DNA of 64,000 bases from positions 1,984,001-2,048,000 of the forward strand of contig NZ_CP036175.1 in NCBI RefSeq assembly GCF_003261575.2, in the 5' to 3' direction. The notes below the pieces were generated by a model. The model was not told the DNA's origin. It made no database searches and worked only from the letters and a program-made list of their open reading frames with translations. Below are positions 27,473 to 35,814 of the stretch, piece after piece. Origin of the DNA: Klebsiella huaxiensis (GTDB taxonomy: Bacteria; Pseudomonadota; Gammaproteobacteria; Enterobacterales; Enterobacteriaceae). Position numbers and translations under genes: made by a program. Every line of letters begins with the position of its first letter. Positions within the stretch are counted from its first letter, which is position 1.

Positions 27473-27502
27473 GGACGGGGTACCTCTGACGGTGCCTCGT
27501 CC
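27473..27502 (+). repeat. Intercistronic stem-loop after binding-protein gene
   Basis: Arms GGACG/CGTCC enclose a second helix GGTACC/GGTGCC. It lies between the binding-protein stop and the permease start, with no T-run. It probably limits permease expression or stabilises the binding-protein message. Confidence 0.5.
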
Positions 27503-27517
27503 AGAACGGAGTGTGTT

Positions 27518-29227
27518 ATGGTGGCAACGATATTGACCGACAACCTTACCCCATCCCGGCGGATCCGATGGCCCGGGCTGGCCCTCGTGGCGACGCTACC
27601 GTTGCTGCTTTTTTTACTCCTGTTTTTTGTCTGGCCGATTGCCGGACTGCTTAAACAAGGTTTCCTGGCACAGGGGCACTTTAGTCTCGAAAACTATCTC
27701 CACCTGTGGGATACGCCCATTTATCGCATCGTGCTGGAAAATACCTTTGTTATCGCCATGGCGGTGACGATCGGCTGCATTGTGATGAGCTACCCGCTGG
27801 CTTGGCTGATGGCCTCGGTGCGTCCGGCGATGGCGAAGCTGCTGTTCTTTGCCGTTCTGCTTCCGTTCTGGTCCAGCGCTCTGGTGCGCACCTCGGCGTG
27901 GATAGCATTGTTGCAGCAAAACGGCCCGCTGAATAATCTGTTGATGACCCTGCAAATTACTTCACAGCCGGTGGCATTTCTCTATAACTTTACCGGCGTG
28001 CTGATTGGTATGGTTCATGTTTTGATGCCCTTCGTGGTGCTGCCGCTTTACGCCTCATTCCGTTCGCTGGACAGCTCATTGCTGCAGGCGGCGCAAAGTT
28101 TAGGCGCGGATTCGCTAAGCGTATTTACCCGCATCATCCTGCCGCTGACGCGTCCAGGCGTTGTCGCGGGTGCGGTCATCGTATTTATGAACGCCGTCGG
28201 TTACTACATCACGCCGTCGCTGATGGGCGGACCGGAACAGCGCATGGTTGCGGAGCTTATTTCGCATAATATTACCGACGAGCTGAACTGGGGGATCGCC
28301 GCCGCGCTGGCCTGCGTATTGCTGATCACCACGCTGGTCGCGCTATGGCTGTTTAATCGCCTGTTTGGTCTCGATAAGCTGATGGGGGGTTCCAGCGGTA
28401 AAGGGAGCCAGTCAGTTGTCGTGACGCAGCGCAGCGGCGGTGGGCGTATTAGCGCAGGCGCAGGCGTGCTGGTGGCGTTATTTCTTATCCTGCCGATTGT
28501 TGTCGTTATTCCAATGAGTTTCGGTACCGCCAGCTTCCCTACGTTTCCCCCTGCTGAATACGGCGTACGCTGGTACGTGAACTTTTTTACCGACCGTAAA
28601 TGGATGCTGGCGCTGGGCGAGAGCGTGCGGATTGGGCTGATTGTCACTATTTTATCGATGGTGCTGGGGGCGACCGCCGCGATGGGGATCCATAAACTCC
28701 GTTCGCCGCGCAAAAGCTGGTTGGAAACGTTGTTTATCGTTCCCATGTCGGTGCCAGCCATTATTACTGCCGTCTCGCTTTATTATTTGTGCGGACCATT
28801 AGGACTGATCAACAACTCGGTGGCGCTGATCCTCGGCCATACCGTTCTGGCTACCCCTTATACCTTTATTACGCTACGTGCAGCGCTCAAAGGATTCGAT
28901 CCCAGCCTTGAGCTGGCGGCCTATAGCCTCGGGGCCAAACCCTGGCAGATGTTTCGTCGCGTGATGTTGCCGCTTCTGCTCCCCGGCATGATTGGCGGGG
29001 CAGTGTTTGCCTTCGTAACCTCATTTGACGACGTTGTGATGTCGCTATTTCTCACCACTATCCGTAATCGAACCTTGCCGAAACTGATGTATGAAGGACT
29101 GGCGTTCGATTTTGACCCGACGGTGATTTCGGCTTCCTGCGTACTGATCGCGGCGACGGCGGGGATCCTGATTTTGCAGAGCCTGGTAAAACGTAATGGA
29201 GGCAAACATGCGTCAAATGCAGGGTAA
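27518..29227 (+). CDS. ABC transporter permease, two permease domains fused
   Basis: Inner-membrane protein of 569 residues containing two complete PotB/PotC-type permease halves. The first runs to about residue 280, with coupling loop AAQSLGADSLSVFTRIILPL. A short linker (SGKGSQSVVVTQRSGGG) follows. The second half starts near residue 305 and has the loop AAYSLGAKPWQMFRRVMLPL. Polyamine-type importers normally have two separate permeases; the fused form is known in iron and some opine importers. Two coupling loops mean one chain can supply both halves of the channel. Confidence 0.9.
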   Translation: MVATILTDNLTPSRRIRWPGLALVATLPLLLFLLLFFVWPIAGLLKQGFLAQGHFSLENYLHLWDTPIYRIVLENTFVIAMAVTIGCIVMSYPLAWLMASVRPAMAKLLFFAVLLPFWSSALVRTSAWIALLQQNGPLNNLLMTLQITSQPVAFLYNFTGVLIGMVHVLMPFVVLPLYASFRSLDSSLLQAAQSLGADSLSVFTRIILPLTRPGVVAGAVIVFMNAVGYYITPSLMGGPEQRMVAELISHNITDELNWGIAAALACVLLITTLVALWLFNRLFGLDKLMGGSSGKGSQSVVVTQRSGGGRISAGAGVLVALFLILPIVVVIPMSFGTASFPTFPPAEYGVRWYVNFFTDRKWMLALGESVRIGLIVTILSMVLGATAAMGIHKLRSPRKSWLETLFIVPMSVPAIITAVSLYYLCGPLGLINNSVALILGHTVLATPYTFITLRAALKGFDPSLELAAYSLGAKPWQMFRRVMLPLLLPGMIGGAVFAFVTSFDDVVMSLFLTTIRNRTLPKLMYEGLAFDFDPTVISASCVLIAATAGILILQSLVKRNGGKHASNAG

Positions 29228-30209
29228 AGATGTCACTCTTAACGCCATTCGCAAAACCTACGGTTCCACGGTCGCGCTGCCGCGTATCGATCTTCAGGTG
29301 GCGCGCGGCGAGTTCTGTACGCTACTGGGGGCTTCCGGCTCCGGGAAAACGACGCTGCTGAAAGTGATTGCCGGGTTTGAACGCCCTGATAGTGGCAGCG
29401 TTCAGATTGCTGGTAAGGATGTGACTCGCGAGCCAATTTCTGACCGCAACATCGGCATGGTGTTCCAGAACTATGCGCTTTTTCCGCATATGTCCGTATT
29501 TGAGAACGTCGCCTTTCCATTACGTATGCGCCGCCTGGCGAAGGTCGATATTGAACGGCGGGTTGGTGAGGCGCTGGCGCTGGTCAGTCTTGACACGTTT
29601 CGTAAACGCCTGCCCGGAGAACTCTCCGGTGGCCAGCAGCAGCGCGCCGCGTTGGCCAGGGCGCTGGTGTTCAATCCGGATATTTTGCTGATGGATGAAC
29701 CGCTTGGCGCGCTGGATAAAAATTTGCGTCAGTCGATTCAGATTCAGATTAAGCAGTTGCATCAGGAACTGGGCCTGACGGTGGTCTTTGTCACTCACGA
29801 TCAGGAAGAAGCGATGAATCTCTCCGATCGGATAATCATTATGGATAAAGGGGAGATTGTTGGCGATGGTTCTCCGCAGACCCTTTATCGCCAGCCTGAT
29901 AGCCGCTTTGTCGCCGGTTTTCTCGGCGAGTGTAATTTCATTCCCGGCGAGCGTGACGGTACGCTGGGCATCCGGCCCGAGCATATGCTGGTTGGCCGCG
30001 CCAGCGAGAAGGCGGCCCGACGCTATCAGGGCAACATTGTGATGGCCACCTTTTGCGGTCTGCACTGGAAGCTATTGATTGAGTATCAGGGGCAGATGGT
30101 GGTGGCCTACGCGCCGGTCGATCTCCCGCCTGAGGATCGCCATTCTGGCCAGACCATCAGCTTTGGCTTTCAGCCGGAACTGGCGATGACCTTCAGGGAG
30201 TCCGCGTGA
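29208..30209 (+). CDS. ABC transporter ATP-binding protein (PotA-like)
   Basis: Cytoplasmic ATPase of 333 residues from the ATG at 29208. That start has GGAGG five bases upstream and is preferred over an ATG at 29196. Walker A LGASGSGKTT, signature LSGGQQQRAALARAL, Walker B ILLMDEPLGALD and the switch His in VFVTHDQEEA are all intact. A C-terminal TOBE domain follows. It overlaps the permease stop by 20 bases and the pxpB start by four, so importer and oxoprolinase genes are one message. Confidence 0.92.
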   Translation: MRQMQGKDVTLNAIRKTYGSTVALPRIDLQVARGEFCTLLGASGSGKTTLLKVIAGFERPDSGSVQIAGKDVTREPISDRNIGMVFQNYALFPHMSVFENVAFPLRMRRLAKVDIERRVGEALALVSLDTFRKRLPGELSGGQQQRAALARALVFNPDILLMDEPLGALDKNLRQSIQIQIKQLHQELGLTVVFVTHDQEEAMNLSDRIIIMDKGEIVGDGSPQTLYRQPDSRFVAGFLGECNFIPGERDGTLGIRPEHMLVGRASEKAARRYQGNIVMATFCGLHWKLLIEYQGQMVVAYAPVDLPPEDRHSGQTISFGFQPELAMTFRESA

Positions 30210-30922
30210 ACGGTTTTCCACGTTTTATCGCGGTGGGCGAACTGGCCCTATTAGTTGAATTCGGCGACCGTATCGACAACCAGCTGAATGCCCGGGTACT
30301 GGCGCTGGCGGCAGCGTTGAACGGTACGACCGGCGTGAGCGAAATTATTCCCACCTATCGCTCCCTGACCGTGGTGTTTGACCCATTAACGGTGACCTGT
30401 ATTGAGCTTTGTGAACGCGTGACGCTTCTGCTTAATCAGCTTCCTGCCACACATTCAGCGCGTCGCCGCTGGCGCGTGCCGGTGTGCTATGGCGGCGAGT
30501 ATGGTGAAGATTTGCCTGCGCTGGCGCAGGGACATGGGCTCAGCCCGGAGCAGGTGATTGATATACACAGCAGCGCGCGCTATCGGGTTTATATGGTGGG
30601 CTTTATGCCGGGATTTGCCTATCTCGGTGGTCTGCCTGAAATGCTGCATACCCCGCGTCGTTCATCGCCGCGAGCGATGACGCCGGCGTCCAGTATCAAT
30701 ATCGGCGGCCAGCAGACGGCAATCAGCTCGGTAGCAGGCCCCAGCGGTTGGCACCTTATTGGCCGGACACCCTGGCGTTCATTTGATCCGCTGCGGCAAA
30801 GACCATTTTTGTTTCAGGCCGGGGATGAAGTTGGCTTTATGCCCATTACTCCGGCGGAATTCGCCCGTCTGAGCGACAAGTGCCGAGCAGCGGATTGGTA
30901 CCCTGAGCCGGAGGTAGCGTGA
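30206..30922 (+). CDS. pxpB: 5-oxoprolinase subunit B (KipI family)
   Basis: Subunit of 238 residues of the PxpABC oxoprolinase; the family also includes Bacillus KipI. The conserved segment MVGFMPGFAYLGGLPEMLHT and the downstream VAGPSGWHLIGRTPWRSFDP identify it. The start is a GTG overlapping the ATPase stop (GTGA). Together with PxpC it forms the carboxyltransferase-like part of the enzyme; PxpA is encoded divergently. Confidence 0.92.
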   Translation: MNGFPRFIAVGELALLVEFGDRIDNQLNARVLALAAALNGTTGVSEIIPTYRSLTVVFDPLTVTCIELCERVTLLLNQLPATHSARRRWRVPVCYGGEYGEDLPALAQGHGLSPEQVIDIHSSARYRVYMVGFMPGFAYLGGLPEMLHTPRRSSPRAMTPASSINIGGQQTAISSVAGPSGWHLIGRTPWRSFDPLRQRPFLFQAGDEVGFMPITPAEFARLSDKCRAADWYPEPEVA

Positions 30923-31881
30923 TGCGCTGGCTGGAAGTTATCTCTCCAGGATTATTGACCACCGTGCAGGATGAGGGGCGTCGTGGTTTTGCGCATTTGG
31001 GCGTACCGGCATCCGGGCCGATGGACATGATTGCGTTTCGATTAGCGAATGCCGTCGTTGGAAACGGACCGGAATGCGCGGCGCTGGAATTAACCGCGCT
31101 TGGTGGGCGATACCGGGTGATGGGTGGCGAATGCATCCTGTGCCTCGGCGGTGCAGTCGACGCACAGGCTGATGGTCGGGTGCTGGAGCCCTGGGTTGGT
31201 CATCGGCTGGCGGAGGGCAGCGAACTGGTCGTTGGGCGTATACAGCGCGGGCTGCGCGCCTATCTGGCTTTGGCTGGCGGTATCGATGTGGAGCCTATTT
31301 TGGGCAGCCGCGCTACGCTGACCCGGGCGTCGCTTGGTGGTCTGAATGGGCGAGCGGTGGCAAAAGGCGATCGCTTGCCTCTGGCGGAAAAAACCGTTGT
31401 CGGACGCCGCCGCTGTTTACACGCGTATCTGACATCGTTGTACAGCAGCGGCCCGCTATCGGTGGTCATGGGGCCGCAGCAGGAGGCTTTTACCGAAGCC
31501 TCGCTGCTCACGTTTTTGCATGGGCGCTATCGAGTTAGCGCCCATGCGGACCGGATGGGGTACCGGATGGTGGGCCCGGCGTTGGCGCATTTGTACGGGG
31601 CCGATATGGTTTCCGATGCGGTGGTGCCCGGGAGCATTCAGGTTCCTGGTAATGGTCAGCCGATTATTGCGCTGCACGATCGTCAGACCACGGGAGGGTA
31701 TCCAAAAATTGCCACCTTAATCGGGGCGGATCTGCCGCGCGTTGGGCAACTGCGGCCGGGGCAGAGCGTGGCGTTTCGAGCGATTACCGTATCGGAAGGC
31801 GTTGCGCGCTGGCGGCGTTTGCAAGAGGGCATCGCCGCCTGTTTACAGCATATTCAATCAACGGAAGTGAGCTGGCTATGA
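30922..31881 (+). CDS. pxpC: 5-oxoprolinase subunit C (KipA/biotin-dependent carboxyltransferase-like)
   Basis: Third PxpABC subunit, 319 residues from the ATG at 30922; a GTG at 30919 just before it is the alternative start. The family start WLEVISPGLLTTVQDEGRRG and the later GSIQVPGNGQPIIALHDRQT are clear. It overlaps the pxpB stop by one base and the GntR gene by four. KipA proteins resemble carboxyltransferases, but no biotin is used in the oxoprolinase. Confidence 0.92.
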   Translation: MRWLEVISPGLLTTVQDEGRRGFAHLGVPASGPMDMIAFRLANAVVGNGPECAALELTALGGRYRVMGGECILCLGGAVDAQADGRVLEPWVGHRLAEGSELVVGRIQRGLRAYLALAGGIDVEPILGSRATLTRASLGGLNGRAVAKGDRLPLAEKTVVGRRRCLHAYLTSLYSSGPLSVVMGPQQEAFTEASLLTFLHGRYRVSAHADRMGYRMVGPALAHLYGADMVSDAVVPGSIQVPGNGQPIIALHDRQTTGGYPKIATLIGADLPRVGQLRPGQSVAFRAITVSEGVARWRRLQEGIAACLQHIQSTEVSWL

Positions 31882-32555
31882 GTGAAACACAGACCGATGT
31901 AGACAATATTTTCCTCAATCCAGGTAGCGAGGATCTGACAGAAACAACCTATCGACAGCTACTGGAAATGATCCAGCAGGGACGGATCCCCACCAATATG
32001 CCATTGCAGGAACGGGCGCTGGCGGCCGCGCTGGGGGTCTCGCGCACGCCGCTGCGTGAAGCCTTCAGCCGTCTGGTTGGCGGCGGCTTCGCGACGCGGG
32101 TCGGTCGTGGGCAGCTCATCGTGAAAGAGCCCACACTCCGTGAATATCTGGAGATTCTGCAACTGCGGATTCTGCTTGAGGGGGAGGCGGCGTTTGCCGC
32201 CGCGTCCCGCATGCCGACGGAGCAGGCGCAATCGGTGATTAGCGTGTTGGCTGCCCACCGTCAGGCGCGGGACTTTTCCGCTTCTGAGAATCATCGTATC
32301 GATAACCTGGTCCACCAGACGATTGCCGCCCACTGCGGCAACGCCATGCTTGAAAGCATGATTTTTGATTTACGTATTAAAGCGCGCACTTTTGACCAGA
32401 ACGGCACCGTCGCCCGCTTCGAGCCCGGCTGCCAGGAGCATATCGCGCTAATGGAACGCATTCTCGCCGGTGATGCGCCGGGGGCCAGAGAGGCGATGGT
32501 CTTTCATCTGACCCAGGCGCGGGCCGGTATCGTCGCCCGATTTACGGCAATCTGA
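31878..32555 (+). CDS. GntR family regulator, FadR-like FCD subfamily
   Basis: Regulator of 225 residues: winged helix with LQERALAAALGVSRTPLREA (residues about 37-56) and a helical FCD ligand domain from about residue 90. FCD domains bind organic acids with a metal. It is embedded between pxpC and the second DapA-like gene with overlapping or close spacing. The palindrome at 26276 in the divergent promoter is its likely site, giving a locally regulated catabolic cluster with autoregulation. Confidence 0.9.
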   Translation: MSETQTDVDNIFLNPGSEDLTETTYRQLLEMIQQGRIPTNMPLQERALAAALGVSRTPLREAFSRLVGGGFATRVGRGQLIVKEPTLREYLEILQLRILLEGEAAFAAASRMPTEQAQSVISVLAAHRQARDFSASENHRIDNLVHQTIAAHCGNAMLESMIFDLRIKARTFDQNGTVARFEPGCQEHIALMERILAGDAPGAREAMVFHLTQARAGIVARFTAI

Positions 32556-32571
32556 GTAGGGAATAAGGGTA

Positions 32572-33510
32572 ATGAACAAACTGAACGAACAAGCCAATGG
32601 GGTTTACATTATTTCCGCGACGCCGTTTACCGACAGCGGCGAGCTGGATTTAGCCAGCGCGGATAGCCTGACCGATTTCTATCTCGAAAAAGGCGTCAGT
32701 GGGATCACTATTCTCGGCATGATGGGCGAGGCGCATAAGCTTACCGAAGAAGAAGCGTTGAGCTTTATGCAGCGGGTGCTGGCGCGGGTGAACGGGCAAG
32801 TGCCGGTGGTGGTTGGCGTCAGCCATGCTTCCCACCGTCATGTGGAGCGTCTGGCGAAAACGGCGATGGATAAAGGCGCTGCCGGGGTCATGCTGGCGCC
32901 GGGTCCGAATCTGGCAACCGACCCGCAGGTGGAAAACTATTTTCTTAGCGTTGCGCAGCTGCTGGGCAACGAGGTGCCCATTTGCCTGCAGGACTTCCCG
33001 CAATCGACCAAAGTTCATACCTCTGTTCCGGTGATGTTGCGGCTGATCGAAGCGCTGCCGCAAATCGTGATGCTTAAGCATGAGGATCTACCGGGAATGC
33101 GCAAACTTAGTCAGCTGCGCAGTCAGAGCGAGGCGCAGGGGCTGCGCCGCATCAGCGTGCTGGTGGGTAACGGCGGGCTCTTTTTGCCGCAGGAGCTGGC
33201 GCGCGGAGCCGACGGGGCGATGACCGGCTTTGCCTGGCCGGAAATGCTAGTGCAGGTGTGCCAGGCCTATGCCGAGGGTAATCCGGGACGCGGTGAGGAT
33301 ATTTTCGATTGCTACCTGCCGCTGCTGCGCCATGAGTTTCAGTACGGCATTGGGCTGGGGCTGCGCAAAGAGGCGCTACACCGGCGCGGGGCGATAAAAA
33401 GTGCAGCTGTCCGCCAGCCGGGGCCGACTCTTGACCGTACCGATCTCCAGGAACTGAGCGGGCTGATGGCTCGCCTGGAACGCAAACTTGCCGACAAGGG
33501 GCTGAACTGA
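32572..33510 (+). CDS. Divergent DapA-family protein (copy 2)
   Basis: TIM-barrel DapA/NAL-family protein of 312 residues. The Schiff-base Lys is kept in IVMLKHEDLPG. The GTTGE motif reads GMMGE. The usual YNxP segment reads CLQDFPQST, so the catalytic Tyr appears to be Gln. It may therefore catalyse a different lyase or hydratase-type reaction from copy 1. It lies 16 bases after gntR and shares one base with the next gene. Confidence 0.82.
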   Translation: MNKLNEQANGVYIISATPFTDSGELDLASADSLTDFYLEKGVSGITILGMMGEAHKLTEEEALSFMQRVLARVNGQVPVVVGVSHASHRHVERLAKTAMDKGAAGVMLAPGPNLATDPQVENYFLSVAQLLGNEVPICLQDFPQSTKVHTSVPVMLRLIEALPQIVMLKHEDLPGMRKLSQLRSQSEAQGLRRISVLVGNGGLFLPQELARGADGAMTGFAWPEMLVQVCQAYAEGNPGRGEDIFDCYLPLLRHEFQYGIGLGLRKEALHRRGAIKSAAVRQPGPTLDRTDLQELSGLMARLERKLADKGLN

Positions 33511-34295
33511 TGGATTTTATGATTAGCGGAAAAACGGCGCTGGTTTGCGGAGCGGGAAGCGGTTTAGGGCGCGCGATGGCCCAGGCGCTGGCCGCTGAAG
33601 GCGTAAAGGTTGCGGTAACCGGACGCAATGAAGAAAAGCTGGCGGAAACGGTGGCGCTGATTACTCAGGCCGGAGGGGAAGCCCGGGCCTGGCGGCTGGA
33701 TCTGACAACTCCTCAGACCTTCGATACGGTCCTTGACGAGATCCGTCGACGCTTCGGTGCGATAACCATTCTGGTAAATAACTCGGGCGGTCCCGCGCCT
33801 TCCACCGCTTCTGGCGTTGACGCGGAGGTCTGGCAGCAGCAGTTTAGCGCCATGGTCAGCTCGCTCATTCAGTTAACCGATAAGGTGCTTCCCGATATGC
33901 GTGCGGAGGGCTGGGGGCGCATCATTACCAGCACCTCTTCCGGCGTAGTCGCGCCGATTGCCAGGTTAGGGGTATCAAATACCCTGCGCATGGCGCTGGT
34001 GGGATGGTCGAAAACGCTGGCTGCGGAGGTTGCCGCCAGCGGAATTACGGCGAACGTGTTGGTGCCGGGACGCATTGCCACCGAGCGCGTTGGTCAGCTT
34101 GACGCCGCGCGCGCCGGGCGTGAAGGGATCAGCGTTGAGACGGTGCGCAGCAGCAGCCAGCAGACCATCCCGGTCGGGCGCTACGGTCGCCCGGATGAAT
34201 ATGGCGCGGCGGCGGCGTTCCTCGCCAGCCAGCAGGCGTCGTTTATCACCGGCAGCGTGCTGCGGGTTGATGGCGGCATGATCCCCTCTCTTTAA
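33510..34295 (+). CDS. Short-chain dehydrogenase/reductase with atypical catalytic segment
   Basis: Rossmann-fold SDR of 261 residues. The cofactor motif is GAGSGLGR, and LVNNSGGP replaces the usual NNAG. Where classical SDRs carry YxxxK, this one reads GVSNTLRMALVGWSKTLA: counted from the conserved KTLA, the Tyr and Lys positions are Ser and Arg. A subgroup of SDRs lacking Tyr/Lys is known, with uncertain activity. The C-terminal VDGGMIPSL is normal. It is translationally coupled to the DapA-like gene (TGATG). Confidence 0.85.
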   Translation: MDFMISGKTALVCGAGSGLGRAMAQALAAEGVKVAVTGRNEEKLAETVALITQAGGEARAWRLDLTTPQTFDTVLDEIRRRFGAITILVNNSGGPAPSTASGVDAEVWQQQFSAMVSSLIQLTDKVLPDMRAEGWGRIITSTSSGVVAPIARLGVSNTLRMALVGWSKTLAAEVAASGITANVLVPGRIATERVGQLDAARAGREGISVETVRSSSQQTIPVGRYGRPDEYGAAAAFLASQQASFITGSVLRVDGGMIPSL

Positions 34296-34303
34296 CGTGG
34301 AAA

Positions 34304-35755
34304 ATGCCGATGAATGAGGCTATACGTAGTCCGACCCTGGTGATTCGTAACGTGCTGCTGTTTGATGGCGGCGGTGAGCCGCCGATACCCGCGGATGTGG
34401 CGATTACTGGCGAATTTATTACGACCATCGGCGCACCGGGTTCGCTGGCCGGGGGACATATCGTTGAGGCGCACGGCCTGGCGCTGGCGCCGGGGTTTAT
34501 TGATGTTCATACCCATGACGACCGGGCGCTGTTAATGCCGGGGATGATGACCGCAAAATTGTCCCAGGGCGTGACGACGGTGATGACCGGCAACTGTGGT
34601 CTGAGCCTGGCGCCGGCGCGAATGGTGAACGTTCCCGCACCGCTGGATCTGATAGCGACTCCCGAATGGTTACGCTTTCCCCATTTTGCCGACTATCTGG
34701 CGGAGCTGGTCAGTAGCGGTATTGCCGTCAACGCCGCCTGCATGGTAGGGCATACTACGCTTCGCGCCAGCGTGATGGGGGATTCTCTGGATCGTCGCGC
34801 CAGCGAAGAGGAGTGTTGCCGGATGCGGGAACTGCTTGAAGCATCTCTTGCCGCCGGTGCGTTTGGTTTCTCGACCGGGACTTTTTATCCGCCGGCGCGG
34901 GCTGCCACTATCGATGAGATTGTCGCGGTGGCTGAACCCTTGGCGCGCTATGGGGCGTTCTACGCGACCCATATGCGTAACGAGGCTGAAGCGGTGCTGG
35001 ACTCGCTTGATGAAACCTATGAGATTGGCCGTCGGTTGGGGGTAAGGGTACTGATCTCTCACCATAAATTAGCCGGGGTGAAAAACCATGGTCGTTCGCG
35101 GGAAACGCTGGCCAGTATTCAGGCCGCCCGCGCTCGCCAGCCGGTATCGCTGGATTGTTACCCCTATAACGCCTCATCCACGACCTTAAATCCGGACTTT
35201 ATCGCCAGAGCGGCCAGGGTGCTGGTGAGCTGGTCGACGCCGTATCCCCAGCATGCCGGACGGCTGCTGGCTGAGATTGCGGTCGAATGGGGCATTAGCG
35301 ATGAAGCGGCCGCGCAGCGGCTGATGCCCGCCGGAGCTATCTATTTCATGATGGATGAGGATGATGTCCAGCGTATTCTGGCTTTCCCGCCAACGATGAT
35401 TGGTTCTGACGGCATGCCGCACGATGAGCATCCGCACCCGCGCTTATGGAGTACTTTCCCCCGCGTACTGGGTCATTACAGTCGCGAACTGGGGCTGTTC
35501 CCGCTGCACACGGCGATTAATAAGATGAGCGGCCTTCCCGCTGCTGAACTGGGTATTGACCGTCGCGGGCGGATTGCCGCCGGGTATTATGCCGATATGG
35601 TGCTTTTTAACCCACAGACGGTGCAGGACAGCGCCACTTTTGCGCAACCACGTACCAGGGCTGATGGTATTGAGAAGGTGTGGGTCAATGGCCAGCTGGC
35701 CTGGGATGACGGTGAAATCCGCCATCAGACGGCGGGGCGGGTTATTCGACGCTAA
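34304..35755 (+). CDS. N-acyl-D-amino-acid deacylase family amidohydrolase
   Basis: Metal-dependent amidohydrolase of 483 residues related to D-aminoacylase, which removes acyl groups from N-acyl-D-amino acids. Metal motifs are FIDVHTHDDR, the Cys ligand in MTGNCGLSLAP, ATHMRNEAEAVL, LISHHKLAG and IGSDGMPHDEHPHPR. The C-terminal FNPQTVQDSATF and KVWVNGQLAW close the small beta domain. It starts nine bases after the SDR stop; an ATG at 34310 is an equally possible start. Last gene of the rightward arm. The family also includes D-glutamate and dihydropyrimidinase-like members, so the substrate is open. Confidence 0.88.
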   Translation: MPMNEAIRSPTLVIRNVLLFDGGGEPPIPADVAITGEFITTIGAPGSLAGGHIVEAHGLALAPGFIDVHTHDDRALLMPGMMTAKLSQGVTTVMTGNCGLSLAPARMVNVPAPLDLIATPEWLRFPHFADYLAELVSSGIAVNAACMVGHTTLRASVMGDSLDRRASEEECCRMRELLEASLAAGAFGFSTGTFYPPARAATIDEIVAVAEPLARYGAFYATHMRNEAEAVLDSLDETYEIGRRLGVRVLISHHKLAGVKNHGRSRETLASIQAARARQPVSLDCYPYNASSTTLNPDFIARAARVLVSWSTPYPQHAGRLLAEIAVEWGISDEAAAQRLMPAGAIYFMMDEDDVQRILAFPPTMIGSDGMPHDEHPHPRLWSTFPRVLGHYSRELGLFPLHTAINKMSGLPAAELGIDRRGRIAAGYYADMVLFNPQTVQDSATFAQPRTRADGIEKVWVNGQLAWDDGEIRHQTAGRVIRR

Positions 35756-35762
35756 AAAAGTA

Positions 35763-35808
35763 CCGTTCACGGTTCGGGCCAGCGTTGATAGCTGGCTTCG
35801 GTGAACGG
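35763..35808. terminator. Nested stem-loop between convergent genes
   Basis: Outer arms CCGTTCAC and GTGAACGG enclose inner arms GCCAGC and GCTGGC. It lies between the stop of the deacylase gene and the stop of the convergent peptidase gene. A run of A precedes it (T-run on the minus strand), so it could terminate the leftward transcript and possibly both. Confidence 0.55.
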
Positions 35809-35814
35809 CAGGAA

